Shown here piece by piece: positions 26,732 to 37,007 of a DNA stretch of 64,000 nt. The notes under the pieces were generated by a model. It ran no database searches, was not told where the DNA came from, and saw only the letters and a list, made by a program, of their open reading frames with translations. The first letter of the stretch is position 1; every line of letters starts with the position of its first letter. This DNA comes from Trogon surrucura (lineage: Eukaryota > Chordata > Aves > Trogoniformes > Trogonidae). Made by a program: the position numbers and the translations under genes. Where the stretch lies: the NCBI GenBank assembly GCA_020746105.1, contig CM036617.1, forward strand, positions 172,822,412 through 172,886,411. Reading direction: 5' to 3'.

Positions 26732-27997
26732 GTGGAGGAGTTTGCTTTAGTCGATGAGGATGGGGTTAGGGACCAATTAAGCAATCTGGACATCCATAAA
26801 TCCATGGGTCCAGATGGGATGCATCCACGGGTGCTGAGGGAGCTGGCTGATGTCATTGCTAGACCACTCTCCATCATCTTTGCCAAGTCTTGGGAGACGG
26901 GAGAGGTGCCTGAGGACTGGAGGGAAGCAAATGTCACTCCGGTCTTCAAAAAGGGCAAGAAGGAGGACCCGGGTAACTATAGACCGGTCAGCCTCACCTC
27001 CATCCCTGGGAAAGTGATGGAACGACTTATCCTTGGTGCCATCTCAAGGCATATCAAGGATAAGAGGGTCATTAGAGACAGTCAACATGGCTTCACCAAG
27101 GGGAAGTCGTGCTTGACTAACCTCATAGCCTTTTATGAGGATATAACAAGGTGGATAGATGATGGCAGAGCGGTGGATGTGGTCTACCTTGACTTCAGTA
27201 AAGCATTTGACACAGTCTCCCACAGCATCCTTGCTGCTAAACTGAGGAAGTGTGGTCTAGACTCTCGGGTAGTGAGGTGGACTGTGAACTGGCTAAGGGG
27301 AAGAAGCCAAAGAGTTGTGGTCAATGGGGCGGAGTCTGGTTGGAGGCCTGTATCCAGTGGAGTCCCTCAAGGGTCGGTACTGGGACCAGTATTATTCAAT
27401 ATATTCATCGATGACTTGGATGAGGGACTAGAGAGTACTATCAGCAAGTTTGCTGATGACACCAAGCTGGGAGGAGTGGCTGACACTCTAGAAGGCTGTG
27501 CTGCCATCCAGCGAGACCTGGACAGGCTGGAGCGTTGGGCGGGGAAAAATTTAATGAAATATAACAAGGGTAAATGTAGAGTGTTGCATCTGGGTAGGAA
27601 CAACCCCAGGTTCCAGTATAAGTTGGGGAATGACTTATTAGAGTGCAGTGTAGGGGAAAGGGACCTGGGAGTCTTGGTGGACAGCAGGATGGCCATGAGC
27701 CAGCAGTGTACCCTTGTGGCCAGGAAGGCCAATGGCATCCTGGGGTGTGTTAGAAGGGGGGTGGTTAGTAGGTCGAGAGAGGTTCTCCTTCCCCTCTACT
27801 CTGCCCTGATGAGACCCCATCTGGAATACTGTGTCCAGTTCTGGGCCCCTCTGCTCAAGAAAGACAGGGAAGTGCTGGAGACAGTCCAGCACAGGGTAAC
27901 TAGGATGATTAAGGGAGTGAAGCATCTCCCTTATGAGAAAAGACTGAGGGAGCTGGGGCTCTTTAGTTTGGAGGAGACTGAGGGGAGACCTTATTAA
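26732..27997 (+). pseudogene. CR1 ORF2 fragment: reverse transcriptase domain, 421 codons open
   Basis: This is the LINE reverse transcriptase, which copies CR1 RNA at a nicked target. In order it shows [14 protein letters not shown] (residues about 25-38), [67 protein letters not shown] and the catalytic FADDTKLGG (about 240-248), then thumb motifs [26 protein letters not shown]. The frame ends prematurely where the family reads EKRRLRGDL: a deletion here gives EETEGRPY and a stop. Residual C-terminal codons continue in another frame at 28,053-28,247 ([14 protein letters not shown]). It has no start codon context of its own. Confidence 0.93.
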
Positions 27998-28052
27998 TGT
28001 TTACAAATATATCAAGGGTGAGTGTCACGAGGATGGAGCCAGGCTCTTCTCG

Positions 28053-28247
28053 GTGACAACCACTGATAGGACAAGGGGTAATGGGCTGAAACTGGAACAT
28101 AGGAGGTTCCGCTTAAACTTGAGAAGAAACTTCTTCTCAGTGAGGGTGACGGAACACTGGAACAGGCTGCCCAGGGAGTTTGTGGAGTCTCCTTCTCTGG
28201 AGACATTCAAGACCTGCCTGGACACATTCCTATGTAGCATTATCTAG
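28053..28247 (+). pseudogene. CR1 ORF2 C-terminal remnant, frameshifted
   Basis: The natural continuation of the reverse transcriptase at 26,732-27,997 after its frameshift. It carries [20 protein letters not shown], then the HWNRLP block that ends CR1 ORF2. It stops at TAG before the 3' UTR. Confidence 0.9.
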
Positions 28248-28328
28248 GGGTTCCTGCTCTGGCAGGGGGATTGGACTTGATGATCTTTCGAGGTCCCTTC
28301 CAATCCCTGACATTCTGTGATTCTGTGA

Positions 28329-30370
28329 GTTAGGTCTTTCTAAGAGTTCAGACTGTGACTCTTGCTGGTAAGTAGAACATACAGATCAGGGCATCCCCAG
28401 TGGCAGGAGCAGGCACTGGAGACATGACTCTCAAGTTATAGAGAAATGAGACTGTGTGGGAACAACTTCAATACTGAAGAGTGGCGCAAAGGGCCTGAAA
28501 GAAGGCTCAGGGCTGCAAAGCAAGGGCTTAGACTGCTCTGCCTCATCTGTAGCAGTGTGGGGAAGACTGAGAACACAAGGAAACACAAGAGCACTCTGCA
28601 GATCCTAACCCATACAGAGAGTCTCTGTGTTTGCTACATTCCTGTCACAGGTTGGAAGTTTTCAGTAAAAGCACCTTTAACACCCTTTTGTAAACCATGG
28701 GCACATAAGCAGTTCACATTTTTTAAGGAAAGAATGGCCATTCAATATGATTTTCAGTTCATGTTCAGAATTCTGATGTTTATGATTTTATTAAATGATA
28801 GCCTAATATAAAACGTGTACGTAGGCAGACAATTTCCAATAGTGTTTATGGTAGAAATAAAAATGAAACAAAAATTAAAACTAGGCAGTCAAAACTAGAA
28901 AGAGATCATAGACTGATGGCCACTGGGTGAAGTCTGTTGAGTTTACTTGCCCATTGATCAGTATACACAAAGGATTGACTGTTTCTAGAGCATTAATTGG
29001 ACTGATAGAGCAATGCAGAATAAACCAGATATTACTTACTTTTGAAGTGCCCAGTATGAAGGAACAAAAGGGATAGCTTGTGAATTAAGGACATACTAAT
29101 TCCTGAGGCATGGTTGCAAAAATCAAGGAATAAACGAAATTCGTAAGTGAATGCTGCTATTGTTTTTGCAGCAAAATTAATGAAGTCAAACATAGTAAAA
29201 TGTCATCTAGCTGTGTTACTATCTAACAGGTTTGTGGAGGGGAGGTGTGTAGGGTGGATCAATGGAAGATATTTTTGCCTATATTTCAGCATTTATTGAA
29301 AACACTAAAATTTACATTTTAATATGTATTTTTAAAAACATTCGCATGTTAAGAAGAACACCAAGCCATTTTTTCTTTCCTGGTAAATTGAAAAAGAAAA
29401 GACTTACGTGGGAAGAATAAAGATGCTATTGGCTTTCATCTGTAACAGGAAGTTATTATGTAAGTTTCACTGACAAACAGAAAGGAAGATAACCACCTTA
29501 AAATAGGTGATATTTTGGAAAGTACTTTATGCCAGTGTATGTTAAGAAAACAGGGCCCCAGTGCAAACAGTGCTGCAGTTTGACAGAACAGGGGCATATT
29601 CCATTAACACCAGGCTTTTTAAAAGAAAACATTCCTTCTTCTTTTATTTTTTTAAAAAAAGTACGTGCAAACTGTCATGTTCAAGAGCCTTACTGCACGA
29701 TCATTGCCTGCATGTTCTCTCTACCAGGACTGCTGTCACTAAGGATTGCCAAAGAATCCAGGTGGAGTTAGTCAGCTTCTTCTAGGGAAGAAGAAATAAG
29801 AAAGATGCCATCTACCTAAACTTGTCTCTGCTCTGACTTTAATCCAGATTGGAGGTGAAAAGCCAGAGAAACTTTTACTGTTTTGTGATAGAGGCAGACT
29901 TTACGTAAATGTCATGCATTATTTCCCTAAGTTTCCAAGCTGAGATTTTTTTCAGTCATGCAAAAAATTGATCAGTGTAAGGATCATATGCTACTTTCTC
30001 TTTTGTGGGGGAATAAAACAAGAGAAAAAGATTATATATCAACAGAACTCTTTACTTTAAAAAGATCTTACCAGTTGCTGAATCGACAGTACTGAGCTTT
30101 TAAATATCTTAGTCATCCCTAAAAGTGTCAACGTGTGAAGTAAATGACCATACCTAACTTAATTATAATATAATATCCAAGAAGCACTGACAGAGACAAT
30201 ATCAAATTAATAATGATGTATTTCTTTTCTCACATGCCTTTTGTAAGTCTTTACTGCACAGATGGCAATTTTACTATGGACTTTGCATTAATATAATCAT
30301 ATGAAACAGAGACTGAAACTTTTAAATAAAAAGTCATACTATTCTTTTTTTCAGAAATATAATGTTCTTG
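28329..30370. other. gene-free stretch
   Basis: AT-rich, with no recognisable gene, RNA or named repeat. The longest frame (28,446-28,811, 121 codons) has a random-looking translation and no supporting signals. Confidence 0.55.
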
Positions 30371-30375
30371 AGGTA
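30371..30375. repeat. target-site duplication AGGTA, left copy
   Basis: AGGTA directly precedes the TG that opens the solo LTR and is repeated at 31561-31565 directly after its closing CA. A 5-bp duplication is the size typical of ERVL (class III) integration. Confidence 0.9.
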
Positions 30376-31560
30376 TGTCGTGGGTTGACCCTGGCTGGCC
30401 GCCAGGTGCCCACACAGCCGCTCACTCACTCCCCCCTTCACTGCTGAACAGGGGGAGAAAATATTTCCAAGGGCTCAGGGTTTGAGATAAGGACAGGGAG
30501 ATCACTCTCATTTACCGTCCCGGGCAAAACAGACTCAGTTTTGGGGAAATTAGGTACATTTATTAAAAGAACTAATCAGAGAGGAGTAGTGAGAAGTAAG
30601 AAAGAGCAAACAGATCTTAAACAGAACACCTTCCCCCCATCCCTCCCTTCTTCCCGGGCTTAACACCAATCCCGGTTTCTCCACCTCCTCCCCCCGAGCG
30701 GCACAGGGGGACAGGGAATGGGGGTTACGGTCAGTTCATCCGACGTTGGTTCCACCGCTTCTTCACTCCGGGGGAGGACTCTTCACTCTTCCCCAGGGCC
30801 ATTGTGGGGTCCATCTCACGGGAGACAAGCTTCACGCTCTCTTCTCCGCGTGAGTCGTCCCACGAAGGGCAATTCATCACAAACTGCCCAACGTGAGACA
30901 CCTCACGAGGGGCAGCCCACCCCTTGTGAGTCTGAGGCGCAGTCCTTCTGGGGAAGCTGCTCCAGTGTGAGCCACCCGCAACGTCCCAAAAGTCCCACCG
31001 GCCAACCTGCTCCAGCGTGGGCATTCCTCGCATCCACGGGCTACAGGTTCCGGCAGCGACTTGCTCTGATGCGGGCCTCCCACGGGCTGCAGTCCCCTTT
31101 CAGGCAATCCACCCACACGGCGTGGAATCCTCGGTGGACATCTACGCGGTGATCCTCACGGTGGACATCTGCACCTCGCCCATGGGCTACAGGGGGACAA
31201 CCTGCTTCACCATGGTCTTCACCACAGACCCGGGGGATTCCTTCTGCTCTGGCGCCTGGAGCTCATCCTCCCCCCCTCCTTCTTCACTGACCTTGGTGTC
31301 TGCACAGATTCTCACTCCTCCATCTCTGTGCCAGCTGTTGTGGCCCAGTTCTTTTTCCCGTTCTTAAATATGTTTTTCACAGAGGCGTTCCTCTGCTATC
31401 ACCTTACTGATAGGCTCAACCTTGGCCAGCGGCGTGTCCCTCTTTGGAGCCGGCTGGCATTGGCTCTATCAATCTTGGGGAGCTTCTAGCAGCTTCTTGT
31501 AGAACCACCCTGCAGCTCCCCCCCCCCGCCACCAAAATACAGCCAGGCCAAACCAAAACA
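30376..31560 (-). mobile_element. ERVL-type solo LTR, 1,185 bp
   Basis: Bounded by TG...CA and flanked by the 5-bp duplication AGGTA. Transcription signals read on the minus strand: a TATA-like TATTTAAG at about 31,364-31,371 and an AATAAA at 30,564-30,559, close to the downstream end. This gives an unusually long R of roughly 750-800 bp if both are used. Its minus-strand end (GGTCAACCCACGACA) resembles the U5 end of the 34-43 kb ERV LTRs (CTAACCCGCGACA), so the families are related. It is GC-rich against AT-rich flanks, and the open frames inside it are composition effects. No internal retroviral sequence remains, as expected after LTR-LTR recombination. Confidence 0.9.
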
Positions 31561-31565
31561 AGGTA
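31561..31565. repeat. target-site duplication AGGTA, right copy
   Basis: Matches the left copy at 30371-30375 exactly and fixes the right edge of the solo LTR. Confidence 0.9.
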
Positions 31566-34318
31566 AAAAAATAAACTAATTGCCAATGTATAATCAAAGA
31601 TTTAGACTCTAAGACAAGAGAGTCTCATATCTAGTGTTATTGTCTGTGCTCCCAGATTAATTTTATTACAATAATTTCCTTTATTTCACAAGAAGGTGTT
31701 GAAAACATAATCAATACCTTTACTATAAGAGGTGAGTCTCTGAGGTTTTCAAAAATGTGCTTGTGTGTCCTTAATAAAAATGTCTGACCAATTCTGAAAA
31801 CATTATTCAAACTTCAGTCCCAACTGGAACAAAAAATTCAGGAAAAGAACTTCACATGGAGGTGTTTTGAAATTGTGGTATTTTACAAGTGTGATGTTTG
31901 TTGTAGCACCCACTTTCCACACAATACAAAGTTTCTAGGTAGAGACAGAGAACCTAGATGGGTAGGGTTCACCTCACTAATTTCAGTCATCTGAAATATG
32001 AGTCTGGTCTAAGGTAGTCCTGTATTTGCTGCTGTATTTTATGCAGAGGTTTGGGCAGTTGCTGATAGAGACTCTTCTGGCCTTGGAGAAAAGTGTAAGA
32101 GAGGAGCATCGCCAGTCCTCCAGGAATTACCAGTGGCCATGAAGGCAAATTATGAGTTCGAATCTGGAAGCAAATAAAGGGTAAGAAGAATCCTGGCCCA
32201 TGGGATTATTTTAAGATGGACTTTAAACTTTCAGATTAATAAAGTGCAAGATCACAGATCACCCACACAGCCTGGGGCTGATTACATTATGTGGCAACTG
32301 CACAACCATATGACTGAATTTGTTTCCTTTTAAAAGGACGTATATCCATACACACAAATATATGTGTGAGGGTACAAGTCTGCTTCTATATCACAAGATA
32401 GATGTAGAATTTTAAAATAATATTTAACCATACATTCAAACTTTTTCAGTTAGAAGTAAAATAAAAGGATCTTTATTTGGATCTTAACTGCAAAAATGAT
32501 CTGTAATTCACCCATTTTTTACCTCTTTAACTATTCTTTACTATGGGACTTTGTGAAAATAAAGGAGCTATAGCTGATGGACAACTGCAGTTTAGCAACT
32601 ACAGGAATGATGTCATGAGTCTTCAAGTATCCGGTGTAACAGCTGCTCCTTATGCCATAATCTGAACTACACTCTCGGGTGGAAGCTGTTCTCTTGGTGC
32701 TACCTTCCCACATCACTGCCACCCTTTCAAATCTCTCAAGCGTCAAATCAGCTAGAGCTAAGAAGCTGTAGTTCTCTGTCATTACTTCTAATGCTATGTC
32801 TTGTCTGTAATTATATCAAACATCTACTGAAGGAGGGTTAATGTTATGAGCTTGCCAGAAAAACACATTTAAGAGAAAGTAACTCTTCAGTTAAAAAAAC
32901 TAGGTGAATCATTTGAACAAAAGGAAAACAGTAACATTATCATCAGAAATTTTCACATCAAAGTTAATGGTAAGTTTACAGACAAAATCCCCATGTGGCT
33001 TTGAAGATCAGCATTCTGGGATAGCAATTCTGCTGAATTCAGTAGAAATGCTTCTATTTAGAACACTTTTAGGCTTAATGAGTATACTGCTACTTTACAT
33101 ATTTACAGGGCCTTTTTTCTTTCCCTTTCATTTTTGAAACATAATTATTTAGAAATAAATAATAACCCCCTGTCTATATTAATAAATAGCAATTCTCTGG
33201 GTTGTTCCCTGACCCTGATAGAAATACATATCCAAATGACAGTAAGTGCCTGTGTAGCCATAGTTCATTAAACGTGAGGAACATATTGGAAAATATTTAG
33301 GCTGGCTTTTCGGCAAGGTCTCGCAGAGTTAACCCTTTAAACAAGTATGACTATTTGAACCAACTAATTTAGAAATGGTACGTGGTCTGTGCAAAGTGTA
33401 AATACCTCCAAAAGCTAAACACAGAAGTTATCATTATTTACAATGACTGATATATTAAATAAAATATTGAGCTTTGAAATGTCTTTGCTTTTCAGTCAGT
33501 ATTACTTACATTAGATTTTTCAATCCAGTTTTCTGTAGTCTCATTTTTGAGGTGGTGAGTCATAAAATTGTTTCTCCAGAGGCTACTGGAAACTCTTGAG
33601 TACATGACATCAGTAAAGATTTGACTGAATGAGTAACTGCGCAAGATTTCATATGTTTAAGTTCCATTGTTTGTATCTGGACATTATGATCTAAGATTCC
33701 CACAAAGTGGTCTTGTAAAAAATTCTTCCGGTCATTAGTAAACACAGACAACTCATTATGACAGTAGCTATGAATTTCTGTTTTGCTTAATGCCTTCCAT
33801 CAAGAGAATTGGATGCACACAGAGATGTGCATCCCACAGCTAGCTCTAAGTTTTTCCGAATAATTTTCTTATTTTTCTGGAGGGAAAAAAAAAAAAAAAA
33901 AAAAAAAAAGCAGCAACACAAAGTCCTCAGTGTTCAATAATTTAATAATTTGATTTAGTGTGATATTCATATCTGATGCAAGATTATTGCCAAGAAACCT
34001 CTCTTATGTACAAATACATGATCTAGTCATTACAGTTGCTTAATGATACATAACATTTCTATAGAAATAATTAGTAAACACAGGAACTGCATGGCTGAAA
34101 TTACAACGAAATTAACTAGATGTATAATTTAAATGTGAATTTGTTAATAACACCACAGTGGTCTGGTTTTCATAGTTTCCTCTTACTTCATAATATGACA
34201 GTTTATATTTTATATGCCGTGGTGTTCTTGAAAAAGAACGCTTTTCTGGATGAGTTTACCAAGTACACTAAGGAAAAAAAACCACACAGCAAATTAATGC
34301 TGAAATAATTTTCATAAG
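31566..34318. other. gene-free stretch
   Basis: AT-rich with a 25-A run at 33,885-33,909. I see no gene, RNA or named repeat. A B-box-like GAGTTCGAATC at about 32,152 has no suitable A box. Confidence 0.55.
33885..33909. repeat. poly-A run (25 A)
   Basis: Uninterrupted A run after AGGG. No retrocopy or LINE 3' end is recognisable next to it on either strand. Confidence 0.95.
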
Positions 34319-35131
34319 TGTCCTGGGTTTAGCTAAAAACCCAGTCCTGTTTAGTGATTTTTACTCTCCAGTTTAGTGTCTTCTAAAAGGCTGCACGTTC
34401 TGAAGTCAGCAGCATGTTTTTGCAGACAGTGTCTGCTACTGGCAGTGATAACACCTGATGTTTACAGTCACTGCCTGGGACTGGGATGCAGAAAGGCTCT
34501 TGCTTATACTTATTCCTATAGTGACCAAGGCCACTGCTGGCTCTTGTGTGCCACGCTGGGGGTGCTGGGTAGTAAGAGGGGGGCACAAGGAAGTAAAAGG
34601 TGGCACCTCCGGGGGGTAAAAGACAGGAGAGGTGACCAACGAGAGTATTCCATCCCATATACGTCATATCTAGTATAAACTGAGTGATCACGAGAGTTTC
34701 GACCCTTTTCGGCCTTTTCGCCCTTTTTTCCTGCAATGGCCGGTGTCCAGAGAGGACTCCATCTGACCTCCTGATTTTGATCCGGATCCTGAGTTCCCAA
34801 ATCCAGCTCCCTGTATCCAGCTCCCGCCGCCGCTGAGCCTGGGGTTTCCCCAGTGCCTCCTGCTCTGCAGCACCAGTGGGGATTGCTATCGGGGGAGGGA
34901 GTCGGGTTTGATATCGGGCTACTATCTATAGTTGTATATAATTCTTTACTTTTATCTTTTTACCATTATTCCCGTTATTTTCATTAAAGCTGTTCTAGTT
35001 TTTCTCTTCTCTCATCCGTAAGTCTCTCTGCCTCATTCCTTTTTCTCTTCCCATTTGGGGGGGGGGAGGGGAAGAGGGGGTTAGAGAGCGTCTGTCTGTG
35101 TTAGTGGCCGGCCCAGCCCTAACCCTCGACA
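34319..35131 (+). mobile_element. ERVL-type LTR (5' LTR of a truncated second copy), 813 bp
   Basis: Starts TGTCCTGGGTTTAGC and ends AACCCTCGACA, in the opposite orientation to the complete provirus beside it. It is clearly the same LTR family (by eye about 95% identical over most of its length) but lacks roughly 30 bp of a C/T-rich tract in its middle. Candidate promoter signals are TACGTCA (CRE-like) at 34660-34666, TATAAA at 34674-34679 and a second TATATAA at 34935-34941. ATTAAA at 34983-34988 is the likely poly-A signal. It is followed by a primer-binding site, so it was a proviral 5' LTR and not a solo LTR. No matching 3' LTR in this orientation is in the window. Confidence 0.93.
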
Positions 35132-35210
35132 GATTTATTGGCGCCCAACGTGGGGCACGAAAACAACACCAATCAGGCTCAATAAGGAAGTGCCATTTTG
35201 ACAAGATGAG
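35132..35210 (+). other. ERV primer-binding site and leader ending at a splice donor
   Basis: After the LTR come 7 bases (GATTTAT) and then an 18-base primer-binding site (TGGCGCCCAACGTGGGGC at 35139-35156), the complement of the tRNA-Lys1,2 3' end, as used by foamy viruses and some betaretroviruses. The leader matches the provirus leader up to AATCAGGCTCA (about 35181) and then diverges, so this copy belongs to a subfamily with another internal region. The leader ends with ATGAG|GTAAGTA: a start codon at 35206-35208 and a near-perfect splice donor at 35211. No ATG lies between the proximal TATATAA box and this one. Confidence 0.8.
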
Positions 35211-35578
35211 GTAAGTAAGGATGATACAGTTCAGAAACATTTTTAAAAAAATACCAGCACAGGCCTGTTTTTTTCTTAATTGATCTCAAAGACCAATTTC
35301 CCAGAATTTCTCACTGTTATTGTCCTTCTAATTTTTCCAGTTGTCCTGGAATAACATGTCTTCCTAAAGGACAGTTTTCTTCTTTCACTGATTCTACTGC
35401 CCAAACTCCCATAGAGGAGGATGGGAATGAGCTGCACATCGTTGCTCTACCCAAGGAACAGTGCAAGCAATTAGAGCCTTTTTGCTCTCTAATGGAGACT
35501 GATAATTTACCTAGTTATTCAGCCCTCTTTCCTTCGTTGTTGTCTTATTTCGTATGGAATCATACTGCAGTGCAATAG
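35206..35578 (+). CDS. candidate two-exon small ORF driven by the ERV LTR (80 codons if spliced)
   Basis: I do not recognise this product. The ATG at 35206 is split after five bases by GTAAGTAAGG at 35211. The next good acceptor, a pyrimidine-rich tract ending TTTTTCCAG at 35340, would remove a 130-base intron and join the frame as ATG AG|T, continuing for 78 more codons to TAG at 35576-35578. Unspliced, the ATG reads two codons and stops. The predicted protein has Cys near its N terminus (CPGITC), an acidic middle (TPIEEDGNELH) and a hydrophobic C-terminal end (ALFPSLLSYFVW). A CR1 relic starts just after the stop and AATAAA lies at 35782-35787. It could be an LTR-born chimeric gene, a leftover ERV accessory exon, or chance; without transcripts I hold it as a hypothesis. 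Confidence 0.35.
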
Positions 35579-35582
35579 AAGC

Positions 35583-35720
35583 ATAGAATGGTTTGAGTTG
35601 GAAAGGACATTAAAGATCATCTGTTTCCAACCTCCCTTGCCATGGGCAGGGACACCTCCCACTAGACCAGGTTGCTCAAAGACTTGTCCAACCTGGCCTT
35701 GAACAATTCCAGGGAGGGGT
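35583..35720 (-). mobile_element. CR1 LINE 3' fragment
   Basis: The plus strand reads ATAGAATGGTTTGAGTTGGA, GGACATTAAAGATCATCT, then CCATGGGCAGGGACACCTCC and ACTAGACCAGGTTGCTCAAAG. This is the reverse complement of the CR1 3' UTR type that ends in CATTCTAT. It lies between the candidate small ORF and its possible poly-A signal. Confidence 0.85.
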
Positions 35721-35781
35721 TAAGGTTTTACTGTCTATTTTATTTTATTCTGTGTTGCAATTAATGTTATCATTTCTTCTA

Positions 35782-35787
35782 AATAAA
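35782..35787 (+). promoter_or_regulatory. possible poly-A signal AATAAA
   Basis: AATAAA about 205 bases after the stop of the candidate LTR-driven ORF and 57 bases before the provirus edge. It could end that transcript; in AT-rich DNA the hexamer also occurs often by chance. Confidence 0.3.
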
Positions 35788-35838
35788 AATATTTTCAGTT
35801 CATACTATGTTGAATCAATACGTGAATTTACATGCAGC

Positions 35839-35843
35839 TCATC
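35839..35843. repeat. provirus target-site duplication TCATC, left copy
   Basis: TCATC sits directly before TGTCGCGGG and is repeated at 43063-43067 directly after the other LTR. The 5-bp length fits ERVL integrases. Confidence 0.93.
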
Positions 35844-36687
35844 TGTCGCGGGTTAGGGCTGGGCCGGCCACTAACGCGGACAGACGCTCTCTAACCCCCT
35901 CTTCCCCCCCCCCAAACAGGAAGAGAAAAGGGAATGAGGCAGAGAGACTTACGGATGAGAGAAGAAAAAAAACCGAACTAGAACAGCTTTAATGAAAGTA
36001 ATAGGAATAATGGTAAAAAGATAAAAGTAAAGAACTATATACAACTATAGATAATAGCCCGATATCAAACCCGACTCCCTCCCCCGATAGAAATCACCAC
36101 TGGTGCTGCAGAGCAGGAGGCACTGGGGAAACCCCAGGCTCAGCGGCGGCGGGAGCTGGATACAGGGAGCTGGATTCGGGAACTCAGGATCCGGATCAAA
36201 ATCACGAGGTCAGATGGAGTCCTCTCTGGACACCGGCCATTGCAGAAAGGAAGGGCGAAAAGAAGGCTGAAAGGGGCAAAAGGGGCAAAAGGGCCGAAAA
36301 GGGACGAAACTCTCGTGATCACTCAATTTATACTAAATATGACGTATATGGGATGGAATACTCTCGTTGGTCACCTGTCCTGTCTGTTACCCCCCGGAGG
36401 TGCCACCTTTTACTTCCTTGTGCCCCCCTCTTACTACCCAGCACCCCCAGCGTGGCACACAAGAGCCAGCAGTGGCCTTGGTCACTATAGGAATAAGTAT
36501 AAGCAAGAGCCTTTCTACATACCAGTCCCAGGCAGTGACTGTAAACATCAGGCGTTATCACTGCCAGTAGCGCACACTGTCTGCAAAAACATGCTGCTGA
36601 CTTCAGAACGTGCAGCCTTTTAGAAGACACTAAACTGAAAAGTAAAATTCACTAAACAGGACTGGGTTTTTAGCTAAACCCAGGACA
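35844..36687 (-). mobile_element. provirus 3' LTR, 844 bp
   Basis: Minus-strand LTR. It begins (at 36,687) TGTCCTGGGTTTAGC and ends (at 35,844) CCCGCGACA. Signals on the minus strand are TACGTCA and TATAAA in the middle, a TATATAG nearer the end, and ATTAAA as poly-A signal near 35,99x. It contains a C/T-rich tract of repeated CTTTT-GCCC units (around 36,260-36,300) that is shorter in the LTR at 34.3 kb. It points towards the plus-strand LTR remnant, so the two promoters are convergent. Confidence 0.95.
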
Positions 36688-37007
36688 TTCCACCCCTTAT
36701 TCCATACCATTTACGTCATACTGATCACGAGCTAATGATCTACTTATAGGAAAAGTTCAGTAAGTTCATAAAGTTCATAATCGTGGGTTCTATCCATCAT
36801 AGCAGTCTCTCAGGGCAGGAAAATTCATGTGGGATTCGTTACAGTTCATGTCCACAGGTTGTAGGTTCACTTCAAAGAAGTTACTGGATGTCACTCAACA
36901 AGGCTAGCTCAGTTGTTGGATGTCACTCGATGAGGTCGGCTCTGGTCATCACTGGTTTATTACTCTGAAAAACACTTATTGAACACTGTTAGTATTACGT
37001 AACAACA
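36688..37007 (-). other. post-pol region with polypurine tract, no env
   Basis: Between the pol stop and the 3' LTR there are about 320 bases with no open frame of note, so there is no envelope gene and no room for one. On the minus strand AAGGGGTGGAA (36,698-36,688) abuts the LTR and serves as polypurine tract for plus-strand priming. A 26-base near-direct repeat (36885-36910 and 36917-36942, sharing TGGATGTCACTC) lies in the middle. Confidence 0.85.

Larger units (their letters stand above)
26605..28328 (+). mobile_element. CR1 LINE, 5'-truncated, nearly intact reverse transcriptase
   Basis: About 1.72 kb of sense-strand CR1. The left edge lies in the linker before the reverse transcriptase (DTEKAELLNAFFASVYS-like codons at 26.61-26.67 kb, already out of frame). 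It continues through the whole polymerase domain and a 3' UTR with GATGATCTTTCGAGGTCCC, and ends in TGTGATTCTGTG. It is less decayed than its neighbour at 22-24.7 kb. Endonuclease and ORF1 are missing, so it is dead as an autonomous element. Confidence 0.95.
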